NCBI GenBank assembly: GCA_945903465.1
Contig: CAMDOF010000061.1
Location: 1-38,471, forward strand
Reading direction: 5' to 3'
DNA: 38,471 nucleotides
Origin: Opitutus sp. GAS368
GTDB lineage: Bacteria > Verrucomicrobiota > Verrucomicrobiia > Opitutales > Opitutaceae
Positions 10,688-21,036 of the stretch are shown here, piece after piece (position 1 is the stretch's first letter; each line of letters starts with the position of its first letter). The position numbers and the translations under genes were made by a program. The notes beneath the pieces are model-generated. The model searched no databases. It worked only from the letters and a program-made list of their open reading frames with translations, and was not told where the DNA came from.

Positions 10688-11968
10688 ATGACTCTGCTTG
10701 AAGAACTCCAATGGCGCGGCCTTTACGCCGACTGCACCGATCAGGATGCGCTGACCAAGCGCCTGGCCGAGGGCCCGATCGCGCTCTACTGCGGCTTCGA
10801 CCCCACCGCCGATTCCCTCCACGTCGGCAACCTCGTGCCCCTGCTGGCGCTGCGGCGGTTCCAGCTCGCTGGGCATCATCCGATTGCTCTGGCCGGCGGC
10901 GCCACGGGAATGGTCGGTGACCCGTCCGGAAAATCGGCCGAACGCAATCTGCAAACTCCCGAGCAAGTCGCCCTGAATATCGCCAGCGTCCAAACCCAAC
11001 TCGCCAAGTTTCTCGATTTTGAGACGCGAACGAATCCCGCGCGCTTGGTAAATAATGCGGACTGGACCGCGCCGGTGAGTTATCTGGAATTTTTGCGGGA
11101 GGTCGGGAAATTTTTTACGATTAATTGGATGATCGCGAAGGAATCGGTGCGGGCTCGAATGGAAGATCGCGAAAACGGCATCAGCTACACCGAATTCAGC
11201 TACATGCTGCTGCAGGCCTTCGACTTTTATCATCTGCGCAAGACATTAGACTGTGAATTGCAGGTCGGCGCGACCGACCAATGGGGTAACATCACCGCGG
11301 GCACTGAGTTAATCCGTAAAAAGCTCGGAGCCGGTGGCTATGGATTGGTGTTCCCCCTTCTCACCAAGGCCGACGGCACCAAGTACGGCAAGACGGCCAC
11401 CGGCACGGTGTGGCTCGACGCCCGGCGCACCTCCCCCTACCGATTTTACCAATTCTTCATGCAGACCGCAGACGCTGACGTCGTGAAGCTACTGAAGGTG
11501 CTTACCTTCCTAGCTCCGGCAGAAATCGACGCGCTGGAAACCGATCTGAAAAATAATCCGAGCGCCCGACTCGCCCAAAAAACGCTGGCGCGCGAGATGA
11601 CTCAGCTGGTGCACGGACCGGAGCGGCTGGCCGGAGCCCTGAAGGCCAGCGATGTGCTTTTCGGCGGCTCGCTCGACGGGCTTTCGGCGGAGGACTTTCA
11701 GGATGTCGCGGGGGAAGCTCCGAATAAGCGGATCGAGCGCGCCAGCCTCGCCGGGGCCGGCCTCGCGCTCACCGAGGCGCTGGTGCAAGGTGGCCTCGCG
11801 CCTTCCAAGGGCCAGGCGCGGAAAGATATCGAGGGCGGCGGCGTTTATGTAAACAACGTCAAAGCGCCCGAGAGCACCCGCGCGCTCACCACCGCCGACT
11901 TGATTTTCGGGAGTTTTATTCTACTCCGCAAAGGCAAACGGACCTACTCCCTGCTGAACGTCGGCTAA
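10688..11968 (+). CDS. tyrS: Tyrosyl-tRNA synthetase
   Basis: TyrS charges tRNA-Tyr. The 426-residue protein has the bacterial TyrRS layout: a Rossmann catalytic domain with the HIGH-type signature HVGN (residues 45-48) after CGFDPTADSL, then TGMVGDPSGKSAER, the tyrosine-binding region and VGATDQWGNI. The KMSKS-type loop is KYGKT at 232-236. The C-terminal S4-like RNA-binding domain includes SKGQARKDIEGGGVYVNN. It is monocistronic as far as can be seen, divergent from the peroxiredoxin, and its stop codon overlaps by three bases the stop of the convergent haem-protein gene. Confidence 0.97.
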   Translation: MTLLEELQWRGLYADCTDQDALTKRLAEGPIALYCGFDPTADSLHVGNLVPLLALRRFQLAGHHPIALAGGATGMVGDPSGKSAERNLQTPEQVALNIASVQTQLAKFLDFETRTNPARLVNNADWTAPVSYLEFLREVGKFFTINWMIAKESVRARMEDRENGISYTEFSYMLLQAFDFYHLRKTLDCELQVGATDQWGNITAGTELIRKKLGAGGYGLVFPLLTKADGTKYGKTATGTVWLDARRTSPYRFYQFFMQTADADVVKLLKVLTFLAPAEIDALETDLKNNPSARLAQKTLAREMTQLVHGPERLAGALKASDVLFGGSLDGLSAEDFQDVAGEAPNKRIERASLAGAGLALTEALVQGGLAPSKGQARKDIEGGGVYVNNVKAPESTRALTTADLIFGSFILLRKGKRTYSLLNVG

Positions 11969-14898
11969 TTTTTTCCCGCACCACCGCCGGCGAGGAACGC
12001 GACCAGATCGGCCATTCCCTGCTCGTTAATGGACTGCTCGAGCCCATCGGGCATGAGCGATCGGGTCGTACTCACGAGGGAGCGCACGTCGTCGCGCAAC
12101 AGGTGCTGGGACGTGCCGTCAAGTCCCAGCAAGGTGAGGCTGTTACCGGATTCACCGGTGAGCATACCGGCGAGCGTGCGCCCGTCCTGAGCAGTGGCTA
12201 AATACAGGACATAACGATCCTCAATCGCGCGATTCGGATCGAGCACGTGGGTGATTAGATAATCAGCGCTGCGATCTTTCACCCCCGCCAGATCAGGACC
12301 GAGCGCGCGGCCAGGCACGGCGCCAAAAGCGTGGCACGCGCTGCACGTCGCCGCGAAAACCTCCGCGCCTCTTGCCGCTTCCCCCCGCATACCGCGCACG
12401 GCCGTCAGATAACGATCGATCACCTGCTGGCGATTGGCATCCGTGCCCGCGTTGAAAATGGCCGCCGCCCGCTCCGCCAGTTTCAGGTTGCTGCTTTGGG
12501 TCAGCGCCACGCGCCGCGCCGGTTCAACCGCCGCAAGCAGTGCGCGATCGACCGCCGCACCATCGAGCAACACCTGCGCCCAAGCTGGCCGGCTCATCAG
12601 GACGTCCAGAACGGCGCCCCGCACGGACTGCCCGTAACCCGACCAGCCCGCCAACAGTTTATCCGGCACCTCGGCACGATTGAAACGACCGACCGCTGCC
12701 ACCGCCGCCCTTTGTAATTCCACGGGCGTCTGCGGGGCGACGAGGGCGAGCAAAAGCCCGATATCTTCCTGCTGCCGCGTCCGGCCACGGCCAAGCACGG
12801 CGACCGCCGCGACGCGATGAGCCACCGGCGCAACCACGTCCCCCGCCACCCGACGCGCCGCTGAAAACAAATCATCCGTTGCCTGCATCGTGGTCGTCGA
12901 GGCCTGCGCCCCCAGCGTCGCGAACCACTGGGCAAGTGATTTATTCGTCCGCTGCAACCAGTCGAGCAACTGCCCCAAGGCCTTGAATTCACGCACGCCT
13001 ACACCTTCACGCCGAGGCTGGGAAATTTGGGCCAGCATGGCGACGAGCGCCTGAGCGTTCGCGGTTGCCGTGGCAATCTCCATGACCAATCCCTCGGCGG
13101 CAGGCCCCCTGGGCGCCAGTTGCGCGATCAGGGTTTCCGCGTGAGGCAACGCAGAACTCATCGCGGCCGCCCGAATGAAGCGATCGTCGTTCGCGACCAA
13201 AAGCTCAGCCAACGCGACCCCGGCCGCCGCCGTCGGCCACTCGCCCAGCGCATACGCGAGTTGGCGACGCACCGCCGCGTCAGGATCACCCGTCAGCGCA
13301 AGTAAATCAGCCAGCAAGTGAGGATGCATCTGGGCGAAAGCCTCACTGAGCTGGACCGCCTGCCGACGCACCCCGGGGTGAGGATCACGTAAAGCGCGGC
13401 CGACGCTCTCCACCGAAAGCGCACCGATGGCCCGCAACGTCCATAAAGCCTGCGCGCGCGTCGCCGGCCGAAGGGCCGAGGCCGCTAGGCGGGCCAGCTC
13501 CGGGGCCAACGAAATTTCCTCGCGCCACGTCACCTGCTGTTGCGCCCAATCGCGCACCAGACCGCTCGGACTCTCGAGCGCAGCGATCAACTCCTGCGGG
13601 CTCGCGCGATCAAGCCGAGGCATCGGCCGCAAGGCGCCCCCTTTCAGTCGGACCCGATAGATCCTCCCCTGCTTTTCCCCCGCACGCAGATTGCCCAGTT
13701 CCTTCTGCCAAGCATCCGGAATCCATTTCGGGTGCTCAATCACCAGCCGATACATATCGACCACATACAGCGCGCCATCCGGTCCGGCGCGCGCCGCGGT
13801 GAATCGCGACCAATGATCCTTTGAGGCAAAAAATTCGGACGTCTGTTCCTGGGGCGCACGCTCCCCTCTGAACGAGGTGCCGACAGGGCGAATGATCTCA
13901 CGATGGACGAGATTGTGCACCGGCTCGCAAACAAACGCGTTACCGGCAATCTCCGAACCGAGCAGCTCATCCCGATAAATCATCACTCCACACGCGGACG
14001 TGAAATGATTGAAACCGTGGGGATCATTGAAGCGGGCCAAAGTCGCGCTCCGCGGGAAAATGGGCGCGGCGCCCGGCACGCTCGCCACCGCCACCGCCGC
14101 ATTGGGCGGAAGCAGGTGCGGATTACGACTCAGATAACGCTCCTCCAGCGCAAAATGCCAGATCGGGTTTGAATTATTGCAGCCAAACCAATCACCCCAG
14201 TCGTCGCGGGTGCGGCCGTATTGCGACGCGCCCGCCAGTAATTCGATCGCTCCGCGGTCAGGTTGAATCCGAAAATCGCGCTGTCCCAAGGCGATCACGG
14301 GGCCACCCCGCACCGCCACGATATTGCCGCCACTATTGCCGTTGGCCATGTGCAACCAGCCGTCCAAGCCCCATTGCAATCCGTTTACCAGGTGCTGCTC
14401 GTTCCCTTCACCCAGCCCGGAAAATATTTTCTCGCGGCGGTCGGCGCGGCCATCCCCATCCGTATCTTCGAGGTAAATGATGTCGGGAATCGTCACCACC
14501 AGCACACCGCGGCGCCACGGGATCACACTCGTGGGCGCGCGCAAACCATCCGCAAACAACGTCGATTTATCGTAGTGCCCATCCCCGCGCGTCGACTCCA
14601 GAAAACGGATACGCCCACCCGGTTGCCCGCGACCGTCCAGACCCAGCGGATAATCCGCCATCTCGACGACCCACATCCGGCCATCCCCGCCCCAAGCAAT
14701 ATCAATCGGATCCATCACCATAGGCTCAGCCGCGACCAGCTCAACTTCGAAGCCTGCCGGCACTTGGATCGCCGCCAGGGAATCCACGGGAGAGAGCGCT
14801 GGTGGCAAAATAACTTTTGCCGGCGGCGGCACCTGCTTGTAGGCACTGCCCACAAGACTCGCAAGGATGACGAAAAGGCAGGGTTTAAACGAGCGCAT
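11965..14898 (-). CDS. PVC-type haem-binding protein: membrane-bound-dehydrogenase-like propeller, HEAT-like repeats, c-type cytochrome
   Basis: This 977-residue exported protein combines four parts. The N-terminal hydrophobic signal (FKPCLFVILASLVGSA) is followed by a beta-propeller of the putative membrane-bound dehydrogenase type (IQVPAGFEVELVAAEP, DIAWGGDGRMWVVEMADYP, LQWGLDGWLHMANGN, PDGALYVVDMYRLVIEHP). The alanine/leucine-rich middle, with HEAT-like repeats, covers about residues 430-810. The C-terminal cytochrome domain has CSACH at residues 852-856 and a distal SLMPDGLEQSINEQGMADLVAFL that supplies the axial methionine. This architecture is typical of Planctomycetes and Verrucomicrobia. 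The enzyme is probably periplasmic with a sugar or alcohol substrate, but the substrate is not known. The gene ends within the tyrS stop codon, leaving no room for a separate terminator. Confidence 0.9.
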   Translation of the reverse strand: MRSFKPCLFVILASLVGSAYKQVPPPAKVILPPALSPVDSLAAIQVPAGFEVELVAAEPMVMDPIDIAWGGDGRMWVVEMADYPLGLDGRGQPGGRIRFLESTRGDGHYDKSTLFADGLRAPTSVIPWRRGVLVVTIPDIIYLEDTDGDGRADRREKIFSGLGEGNEQHLVNGLQWGLDGWLHMANGNSGGNIVAVRGGPVIALGQRDFRIQPDRGAIELLAGASQYGRTRDDWGDWFGCNNSNPIWHFALEERYLSRNPHLLPPNAAVAVASVPGAAPIFPRSATLARFNDPHGFNHFTSACGVMIYRDELLGSEIAGNAFVCEPVHNLVHREIIRPVGTSFRGERAPQEQTSEFFASKDHWSRFTAARAGPDGALYVVDMYRLVIEHPKWIPDAWQKELGNLRAGEKQGRIYRVRLKGGALRPMPRLDRASPQELIAALESPSGLVRDWAQQQVTWREEISLAPELARLAASALRPATRAQALWTLRAIGALSVESVGRALRDPHPGVRRQAVQLSEAFAQMHPHLLADLLALTGDPDAAVRRQLAYALGEWPTAAAGVALAELLVANDDRFIRAAAMSSALPHAETLIAQLAPRGPAAEGLVMEIATATANAQALVAMLAQISQPRREGVGVREFKALGQLLDWLQRTNKSLAQWFATLGAQASTTTMQATDDLFSAARRVAGDVVAPVAHRVAAVAVLGRGRTRQQEDIGLLLALVAPQTPVELQRAAVAAVGRFNRAEVPDKLLAGWSGYGQSVRGAVLDVLMSRPAWAQVLLDGAAVDRALLAAVEPARRVALTQSSNLKLAERAAAIFNAGTDANRQQVIDRYLTAVRGMRGEAARGAEVFAATCSACHAFGAVPGRALGPDLAGVKDRSADYLITHVLDPNRAIEDRYVLYLATAQDGRTLAGMLTGESGNSLTLLGLDGTSQHLLRDDVRSLVSTTRSLMPDGLEQSINEQGMADLVAFLAGGGAGKN

Positions 14899-15062
14899 TT
14901 TAATGAGTGGGGGAAGAGGGCGAGCACGGACGGGCTGATCTACGAAAAGCTCGGCAGCGACCGCGACCTTGAGCTTGCGGCCCAGTCGCCAGAACTCACG
15001 GAAAATTTTAACTCACCACGATTTTCCCAGCCAAGCAATTCACCCAGAACCAACCGCGCCCC

Positions 15063-16055
15063 TCAAAAGAACATCGCCTCGGTAAGCGCTGCCTCGGGCT
15101 TGAGCAGGCTAACGGCCGCCGCCAGCTTAGTTGCACCCGAGCCCAACTCCGCCTCAAAGACCGCCTGGCCAGAAACGAGGTCACCCGACCACCGGAAAAA
15201 ATGAGTCGAGTCCGCAAAAATAAACCGGATCGCTAAACGATTGGCGCTCTCTGGATCGAGGCACTCATCCGAAAAATTAACCGTCGCTATCACGGCCTCG
15301 CACGCTAGCAACCGCCGGCGCAGCCACGCCAAAAGGACCCGCGCCTCCGCCGCTAAGCCGCCGTCGTGGGCAACGGTGACCCCGACCAAACCCGCGATGA
15401 GTTGCGCCGGGGGATAGGCCGCCAAAAACTGACCAACGGTCTGCCGCACCGGCAGCAAACGACTATAGACCAAGTCCCGCGTCGCCCTCGGGTTCGGCCA
15501 GGGATAAGCCAGAGCATCGGGCGGCGAAATCGCGCTATCAATCAAGACGCGTTGAGCACGACCCAGCAGGTAGCGATAATCGGCCAAGCGCCCGCTCGCG
15601 GAAAAACGGTGAGCCCAATAGTAAAGAGGCAGATCCGTCGAAAGGCAGATCGATACTTGGTTCTCGAGGAAAGGCCGCGCGCCTCTTGAATAGCTGAGGA
15701 TCACAAATTCGACGCAGCGTTTGTCAGATTTTGACCGTCCCAAGAAGCACTCGGCAAATATTTTTGCCCGGATCACGGTACCCGCGACATCAGCTTGCAA
15801 GGGGCAAAGCACGACGACCCGACTCGGTGTGCGGCGAGAAAAATTCACCACGGTCTCAAACTGACGCACGGCATCGGCCAACTCGGTGTTGAGACCCAAG
15901 TGCAGCACAAAATTAGCCTGGGTCGCCTTGGCGTCATCGGCGTCCAAAGTCGGTGCGCTGGGAGCACCCTCGTTGGACCACATCCGAGCGAGATTTCGGG
16001 CGATCGCTCCGACCGGAACCTCGAGGCCGGGCAGGGCTTCGAAAATGGCAGGCAT
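15063..16055 (-). CDS. opcA: Glucose-6-phosphate dehydrogenase assembly protein OpcA-like
   Basis: This 330-residue protein resembles the OpcA family, which promotes assembly or redox activation of glucose-6-phosphate dehydrogenase in cyanobacteria and actinobacteria. Visible family features are an N-terminal region with NFVLHLG, a central SRVVVLCPL strand, a conserved middle with LSTDLPLYYWAHR, and the regular (S/T)R.LV-type segment RATRDLVYSRLLPVRQ. Its start lies three bases after the zwf stop, so the two are almost certainly translationally coupled; this context is the strongest support for the name. No cysteines stand out as redox switches. The 164 bp before the next gene holds nothing I recognise. 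Confidence 0.85.
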   Translation of the reverse strand: MPAIFEALPGLEVPVGAIARNLARMWSNEGAPSAPTLDADDAKATQANFVLHLGLNTELADAVRQFETVVNFSRRTPSRVVVLCPLQADVAGTVIRAKIFAECFLGRSKSDKRCVEFVILSYSRGARPFLENQVSICLSTDLPLYYWAHRFSASGRLADYRYLLGRAQRVLIDSAISPPDALAYPWPNPRATRDLVYSRLLPVRQTVGQFLAAYPPAQLIAGLVGVTVAHDGGLAAEARVLLAWLRRRLLACEAVIATVNFSDECLDPESANRLAIRFIFADSTHFFRWSGDLVSGQAVFEAELGSGATKLAAAVSLLKPEAALTEAMFF

Positions 16056-16058
16056 GAT

Positions 16059-17600
16059 TCAAGGCTGGCGCCAGCCGTGGTGATGCTTCGCCAAAAGGAC
16101 GTCTGCACTGGGTGGTCCCCAAGAACCGGCCGAATACGCATCCATCCCGCTCCGACCGACGCTGCGCCAATAATCCAGCACCGGCGTGCACAATTTCCAC
16201 GAGGCCTCCGCCTCGTCCCCGCGAATAAATAAGGTGCCATCTCCCACCATCGCATCAAGGACGAGCCGCTCATAAGCCTCCGCCGTGTTGGAGCCAAAGG
16301 TCGTCGCGTAACGGAAGCTCATCTTGACCGGCTGGGTGCGCGTTTCCAACCCGGGCACCTTAGTATTGAGAATCAGGCTCAAGCCCTCATCGGGCTGAAT
16401 CTGAAACGAGAGCGTGTTCGCCGCGAGATCAAAGCGGGTGGTTTGCCCAGCGAAAAGCGTCCCGGGTGGCCGGCGAAAATTAATCGCGATCTCGGAAGCA
16501 CGGCGCGCCATGCGCTTGCCCGAGCGGAGATAAAAGGGCACCCCTTGCCAGCGCCAGTTGTTGATCGAGAGGCGGAGCGCCGCGTACGTTTCAGTGTTGG
16601 AATCCACCGCGATACCGGCCTCGTCCAGATAACCCACCGCGGCCTTGCCCCCGATCATCCCCATGGCGTACTGAGCCCGCGCCACATCCCCCGCCGGCCC
16701 GATCGTGAGAGGCTGGATCGCATTTAACACCTTCACTTTTTCATCCCGGATCGACTCGGCGTCCAAGGACCCCGGCGGCTCCATGGCCGTCAGCGCGAGG
16801 AGCTGCATCGTGTGATTCTGGATCATATCACGCAGGCAACCGCTCTGTTCATAATAACCACCGCGCATACCGACCCCGACTTCTTCCGCTACCGTAATTT
16901 GCACGCTGTCGATGAAATTTCGATTCCACAACGGCTCAAAAATCGCATTGGCAAAACGCTGCACGAGCAAGTCCTGCACGGTCTCTTTACCGAGGTAGTG
17001 GTCGATGCGATACACCTGATTCTCAGCGAACACCGAGCGAATCGTCCGGTTGAGCTCACGGGCAGATGCCAAGTCCTTCCCGAAGGGCTTTTCGATAATG
17101 ACTTTCGAGTGCAGCGGCGTCCCCAAATGTTTTCCGGCGAGGCCACTCGCCCCCAGGTTGATGATAATCGGGGCAAAAACCGATGGCGGCGTCGAGATAT
17201 AGAAGAGGCGCTGCACCTCGCGACCGAGTTTCTGCTCAATCGCATCAATATGTGCCGCCAACTTTTCAAAGGCCGGCCGCTCATCGTAGCCTCCGGCCAC
17301 ATAACTCGTGTGCGCCGCCACTCTCCCCCAAGCCTCCGGGTTTAATTCTCTACGGGAAAACTCTCGGATCGCCTCGGCCGCCATGCCGCGGAATTCATCG
17401 TCGAGCAGAGCCTTGCGGCCGTACCCCACTAGATAAAAATCTGCCGGCAAAAGGCTATCGTGGCTCAAGTTATGCACGGCGGGGATCAGTTTGCGCGCGG
17501 TAAGGTCACCGGAAGCCCCAAAAATAACCACCACCGTAGGCGGCGCGCCCCGGTGCTTACTGAGTCCATGAAGGAATGGATGACGCTGTGACTCGGCCAT
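16059..17600 (-). CDS. zwf: Glucose-6-phosphate 1-dehydrogenase
   Basis: Zwf oxidises glucose-6-phosphate to 6-phosphogluconolactone with NADP+, the first step of the oxidative pentose phosphate pathway. The 513-residue protein has the coenzyme motif VVVIFGASGDLTARKL (residues 23-38), the substrate/catalytic signature YRIDHYLGKETVQDLL, the lysine of VIIEKPFGKDL, and the C-terminal beta-sheet domain with FYLRSGKRMARRASEI. A TTG three codons upstream (17609) could also initiate, but the ATG at 17600 is preferred. opcA follows after three bases. yraN lies 69 bp upstream on the same strand and may share a transcript. Confidence 0.96.
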   Translation of the reverse strand: MAESQRHPFLHGLSKHRGAPPTVVVIFGASGDLTARKLIPAVHNLSHDSLLPADFYLVGYGRKALLDDEFRGMAAEAIREFSRRELNPEAWGRVAAHTSYVAGGYDERPAFEKLAAHIDAIEQKLGREVQRLFYISTPPSVFAPIIINLGASGLAGKHLGTPLHSKVIIEKPFGKDLASARELNRTIRSVFAENQVYRIDHYLGKETVQDLLVQRFANAIFEPLWNRNFIDSVQITVAEEVGVGMRGGYYEQSGCLRDMIQNHTMQLLALTAMEPPGSLDAESIRDEKVKVLNAIQPLTIGPAGDVARAQYAMGMIGGKAAVGYLDEAGIAVDSNTETYAALRLSINNWRWQGVPFYLRSGKRMARRASEIAINFRRPPGTLFAGQTTRFDLAANTLSFQIQPDEGLSLILNTKVPGLETRTQPVKMSFRYATTFGSNTAEAYERLVLDAMVGDGTLFIRGDEAEASWKLCTPVLDYWRSVGRSGMDAYSAGSWGPPSADVLLAKHHHGWRQP

Positions 17601-17669
17601 AAAGACCAATTTTCCCGAGGCTCCGCTTCACGCGCAAGGGAAATTCTAAAAATCGTACTAGGCCGAGAA

Positions 17670-18116
17670 TTACGCCCGAAAAGACTTCGAAAACAGCGGT
17701 ACGTTTTCAAAGTGCAAAATTTCCGGCGTCACCGCCGCCTCCACTCGACTCGCCGATAATTGAGGGAAATTCACTTCAACGATATCAAAACGGAAACTCG
17801 GGGGCTTTTTACGCAAGCCCGCCAAATAAGCCATAATTCCGCGGCGCAGCGCGCGTTTCTTCCGGCGGTCCACCGCATAGTAACCAGGGACCAAACCGCC
17901 AGCCGTGCGCGACTTCACCTCGACAAAAACGAGCAGCTCAGCGTCCCGGCAAACGAGGTCAATCTCATCGCGTCGGTCATGGGGATTCCGCCAATTCGCC
18001 GCCACCAGCACAAAGTTCCGATGACGACGCAACCACTCCGAGGCCATGCGCTCGCCGCGGTCACCGAAGCTCTCCGGGGCGGCGGGGGAAAACCATCGCC
18101 TAAACATCTTAAACAT
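17670..18116 (-). CDS. yraN: YraN-family (UPF0102) nuclease-like protein
   Basis: YraN proteins are small, widely conserved, nuclease-fold proteins of unclear role, thought to belong to the restriction-endonuclease-like superfamily. The visible core is GDRGERMASEWLRRHR, then NWRNPHDRRDEIDLVCRD, ELLVFVEVKSR and RKKRALRRGIMAYLA. The pattern D..EIDLV...FVEVKSR supplies the putative metal-binding Glu-Asp and Glu-x-Lys residues. The open frame extends to a TTG at 18203, but that adds unconserved sequence. ATGs at 18116 and 18107 both give normal lengths (148 and 145 residues). It is divergent from the PilB-like gene across 113 bp and lies upstream of zwf. Confidence 0.88.
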   Translation of the reverse strand: MFKMFRRWFSPAAPESFGDRGERMASEWLRRHRNFVLVAANWRNPHDRRDEIDLVCRDAELLVFVEVKSRTAGGLVPGYYAVDRRKKRALRRGIMAYLAGLRKKPPSFRFDIVEVNFPQLSASRVEAAVTPEILHFENVPLFSKSFRA

Positions 18117-18229
18117 AATTGGCCAAATTCGCCGGCACCTAAAACGGACCGGCCAGAAGCCTTTCTCATTGCGAGAAAGCCCGACCACTTTTACAATCCC
18201 CAAAGCCTTTTAATCTGCAGATTCAATCT

Positions 18230-20419
18230 ATGGCATCTTCCCAACTCGCCAACACGCTCCGACGGTCTCTGCTTATCAAAGTCATCTCAAAGCCGGTGCC
18301 CAGCCGGGAAGACGTGGCTGCGGTGATCGAACTCACCTCGTCCAAAGTGGTCGAGGCCCTCCAAGCCCAGTCGTTGACGTTCTACATCGTCGAGGGAAAT
18401 GACATCCTTTTTAAGCAAATTTATTACTCCCCCACTCTCTGGGCCGGGGCCCCGGAGAAAGAAAAACAATTCAAAGAAACCGCCGCTAAATTACTCTCCG
18501 TCAAATTGCCCATCGACACAGGTATCGTCGGAAAAGTCATCAAGACCGGCCAGCCCATCTTCTTCAAAGATCGTGAGAGCCAGGTGCCCTTCATGAGTTC
18601 AATGACCGCAACCACGGGGTTTGCGGTGAATTCGATGCTGACCGTGCCTTTGAGGACAACGATTACGCTCGGCGCCATCCAGGTCCTGAACAAAGAAATT
18701 ACCCAAGGTAGCGACGGCTGTTTCACCGAGCGTGATTTGGACGTACTCAAAGAGGTCGCCGAGTACGCTGCAGCCATAATCCATCGTATGGTGGACCCCA
18801 AGTTTGTCCCGAACGCCGAGGATTCAGCCCGCTTCATCGCTCGCCTCACCGATCTTCCCCTCATCACCAAAATGGAGCAGATCGATGCCGACGAAACCCT
18901 CCTGCAAGTCGTCGGGGATGCCGTTATCCGCCGAGAAGGCGTTTTCCCCTACAAACGGACCAGTACGAACTCGGTCGCAGTGGTGATGATCAACCCGCTC
19001 GACCACGGCAAACGAGATGCATTTTCCGTAACGACCGATACCTCCATCGAGGACGTCAGCGTGGTATCCGCTACCTTTTTTGAAGCCTTATTAAAAAAAT
19101 ATTTCAAAGATACCAAAGGCGGGGTCGTCAGCGATGACGGCGTTGGCATGGACTCAGTCGTCGACGCGATTAGCTCCGCCTACAATGCCCCCAATGGCGC
19201 CAGTGTCATTAGTAGCGCCGATCTGGAGAGCGAAGACTCCGCCCCGATTATCCAGCTCACCAATCGAATCATCGAAGACGCCTACATTTCTGGCGCCTCC
19301 GATATTCACGTTGAGCCAATGGAGAAGGATCTGATCATCCGCTACCGCATCGACGGGCTCTGCCAAGAGAAACTCCGCCTCCCCAAACAAGTCGCCAACT
19401 CGTTGGTGACCCGTTTGAAAATCATGTGTAATCTCGACATTTCTGAACGTCGATTACCGCAGGACGGTCGCATTGTTTTCAAAAAATATACCAAGAAAAA
19501 TATCGATATTGACCTGCGCGTGGCGACCGGCCCGATGAACCATGGTGAGAAGGTGGTGATGCGTATTTTGGATAAGACGAAGAGTACCTTACCACTGACC
19601 GCCCTCGGCTTCTCCGATGAGAATCTCGCCAAATACCGCGACTGTATCCGCCAACCCTACGGGATGATTTTGCACTGCGGTCCCACTGGGTCCGGCAAAT
19701 CGATGACGCTCTACTCCGCTCTCGGCGAGGTGAACACCCCCGACGTGAACATCCAGACGGCCGAGGATCCCATCGAGTACACCCTCGCTGGGATTAACCA
19801 GATGCAAATGAGCCGACAGATCGGCCTGACCTTCGAACGCGCCCTGCGGTGCTACTTGCGCATGGATCCCGACATCATTCTCGTCGGTGAAATCCGCGAC
19901 AAGGAAACCGCCCAGATCGCGGTGGAAGCCGCCCTCACCGGGCACTTACTGGTCTCGACGCTTCACACCAACGACGCCCCCTCGACGATCTCGCGAATCG
20001 GAGAAATGGGGGTGGAGCCCTTTAACATTTCCGCCTCGCTGGTCTGTGTCTGCGCGCAACGCCTGCTCCGGCGCGCCTGCAAGAACTGCAAAATCCCCTA
20101 CGAGCCGAAGGAACGCGAAGAGGCCATCCTGCAAAAAGCCCTCGGCTGGAGCGGACAGATTTTTAAAGCCAATCCCCAAGGTTGCCCCACGTGCAACGGC
20201 AACGGGTACAAGGGGCGAGTGGGTATTCACGAACTGATGATTAATGGCGAGGAACTCGTCGAAGGTATCAACAAGGAGGTCGAGGTCGCCCAGCTCAAAC
20301 GGATCGCAATGAAAAACGGCATGAAGACGCTGCACCAAGATTCGATGCTCAAAGTCAAAATGGGCCTCACCACCATCGAGGACGCGCTCAGTAATGTGCC
20401 GCCCGATTTGATCCTCTAG
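18230..20419 (+). CDS. GAF-domain fused PilB/GspE-type secretion ATPase
   Basis: This 729-residue ATPase powers extension of type IV pili or type II secretion pseudopili from the inner face of the membrane. It has an unusual N-terminus: residues about 25-195 look like a GAF sensory domain ([20 protein letters not shown], then [19 protein letters not shown]). An N-terminal secretion-ATPase module covers about 215-330, and the catalytic core starts near 340. Walker A is GPTGSGKS (484-491), the Asp box ASDIHVEP, Walker [13 protein letters not shown] (from residue 546), and the His box [10 protein letters not shown] zinc site is formed by CKNCK and CPTC. Downstream pilus genes are absent, so the choice between PilB and GspE is open; the zinc cysteines fit both. 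A ligand-sensing domain on a pilus motor is the notable point. Confidence 0.9.
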   Translation: MASSQLANTLRRSLLIKVISKPVPSREDVAAVIELTSSKVVEALQAQSLTFYIVEGNDILFKQIYYSPTLWAGAPEKEKQFKETAAKLLSVKLPIDTGIVGKVIKTGQPIFFKDRESQVPFMSSMTATTGFAVNSMLTVPLRTTITLGAIQVLNKEITQGSDGCFTERDLDVLKEVAEYAAAIIHRMVDPKFVPNAEDSARFIARLTDLPLITKMEQIDADETLLQVVGDAVIRREGVFPYKRTSTNSVAVVMINPLDHGKRDAFSVTTDTSIEDVSVVSATFFEALLKKYFKDTKGGVVSDDGVGMDSVVDAISSAYNAPNGASVISSADLESEDSAPIIQLTNRIIEDAYISGASDIHVEPMEKDLIIRYRIDGLCQEKLRLPKQVANSLVTRLKIMCNLDISERRLPQDGRIVFKKYTKKNIDIDLRVATGPMNHGEKVVMRILDKTKSTLPLTALGFSDENLAKYRDCIRQPYGMILHCGPTGSGKSMTLYSALGEVNTPDVNIQTAEDPIEYTLAGINQMQMSRQIGLTFERALRCYLRMDPDIILVGEIRDKETAQIAVEAALTGHLLVSTLHTNDAPSTISRIGEMGVEPFNISASLVCVCAQRLLRRACKNCKIPYEPKEREEAILQKALGWSGQIFKANPQGCPTCNGNGYKGRVGIHELMINGEELVEGINKEVEVAQLKRIAMKNGMKTLHQDSMLKVKMGLTTIEDALSNVPPDLIL

Positions 20420-21036
20420 ACGACCTCGGGTGCGATCGCTCGCCCGCCAACATGTCATCCTCGGAGGCGGGAGATCTCACCGGGTTAAGCCCGGCCCGGC
20501 CGCCACTGGCCCGAGCGGAAGGCGAGTGGAAACGCGCACCATCGGTGTGCGGAACTTGCGAGGCTGCGCAATTTTCACCCGAGTTCCGCAGTCGATGTTA
20601 TCCCACGGAGATCGCAGAAAAACCGATCGAACTTGGGGAAATGATTTTCTCCGGTCGGCTTTTCAACTGCGAGTGCAGCATTCTCCATCAGGGGTCCCGA
20701 TTTCTGCACCACGCGCCGGCGACTTCTCGAGAGAAATCGTGTTCTCCAGGTTGATAGACGACGACATTTTAAAAAACGTGAGGCTCAGCGAACCCGCGCG
20801 TCCCTCCAGCCAATCGCAACATTACGAAACAAGCTAATGGGTTCATCATTCTTTTCGGATTAAAAAAAGCGCGCGACAACCACCCTGGGGCCATCCAAGA
20901 AACTGCCATCATGCAGCCACCGCGCGGTTAGTCACGGCTGTCCTGAATCCTTTTCGTGTAAAAAACCCTGCCGCGGCCCCAGCGCGAGCCCACACCCCAA
21001 CCGACAATCCGCAACTCACGGCTTGGTTAACCCTGA
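20420..21036. other. Gene-poor junction between core genome and accessory island
   Basis: After the ATPase stop no recognised gene occurs for about 600 bp. One open frame (20452-20754, plus strand, 100 codons, contains VCGTC and NCEC cysteine pairs) starts 33 bp after the ATPase, but its composition is not convincing and I recognise no family; I do not call it a gene. The remainder is AT-richer around 20760-20880, then becomes extremely C-rich. Two in-frame stops at 21028 and 21034 precede the open frame of the transposase remnant. Confidence 0.45.

Noticed and set aside
20452..20754. Hypothetical gene after the PilB-like ATPase
   Set aside because: It is open for 100 codons, but its composition is irregular and no motif beyond scattered cysteines is visible; not strong enough to call.
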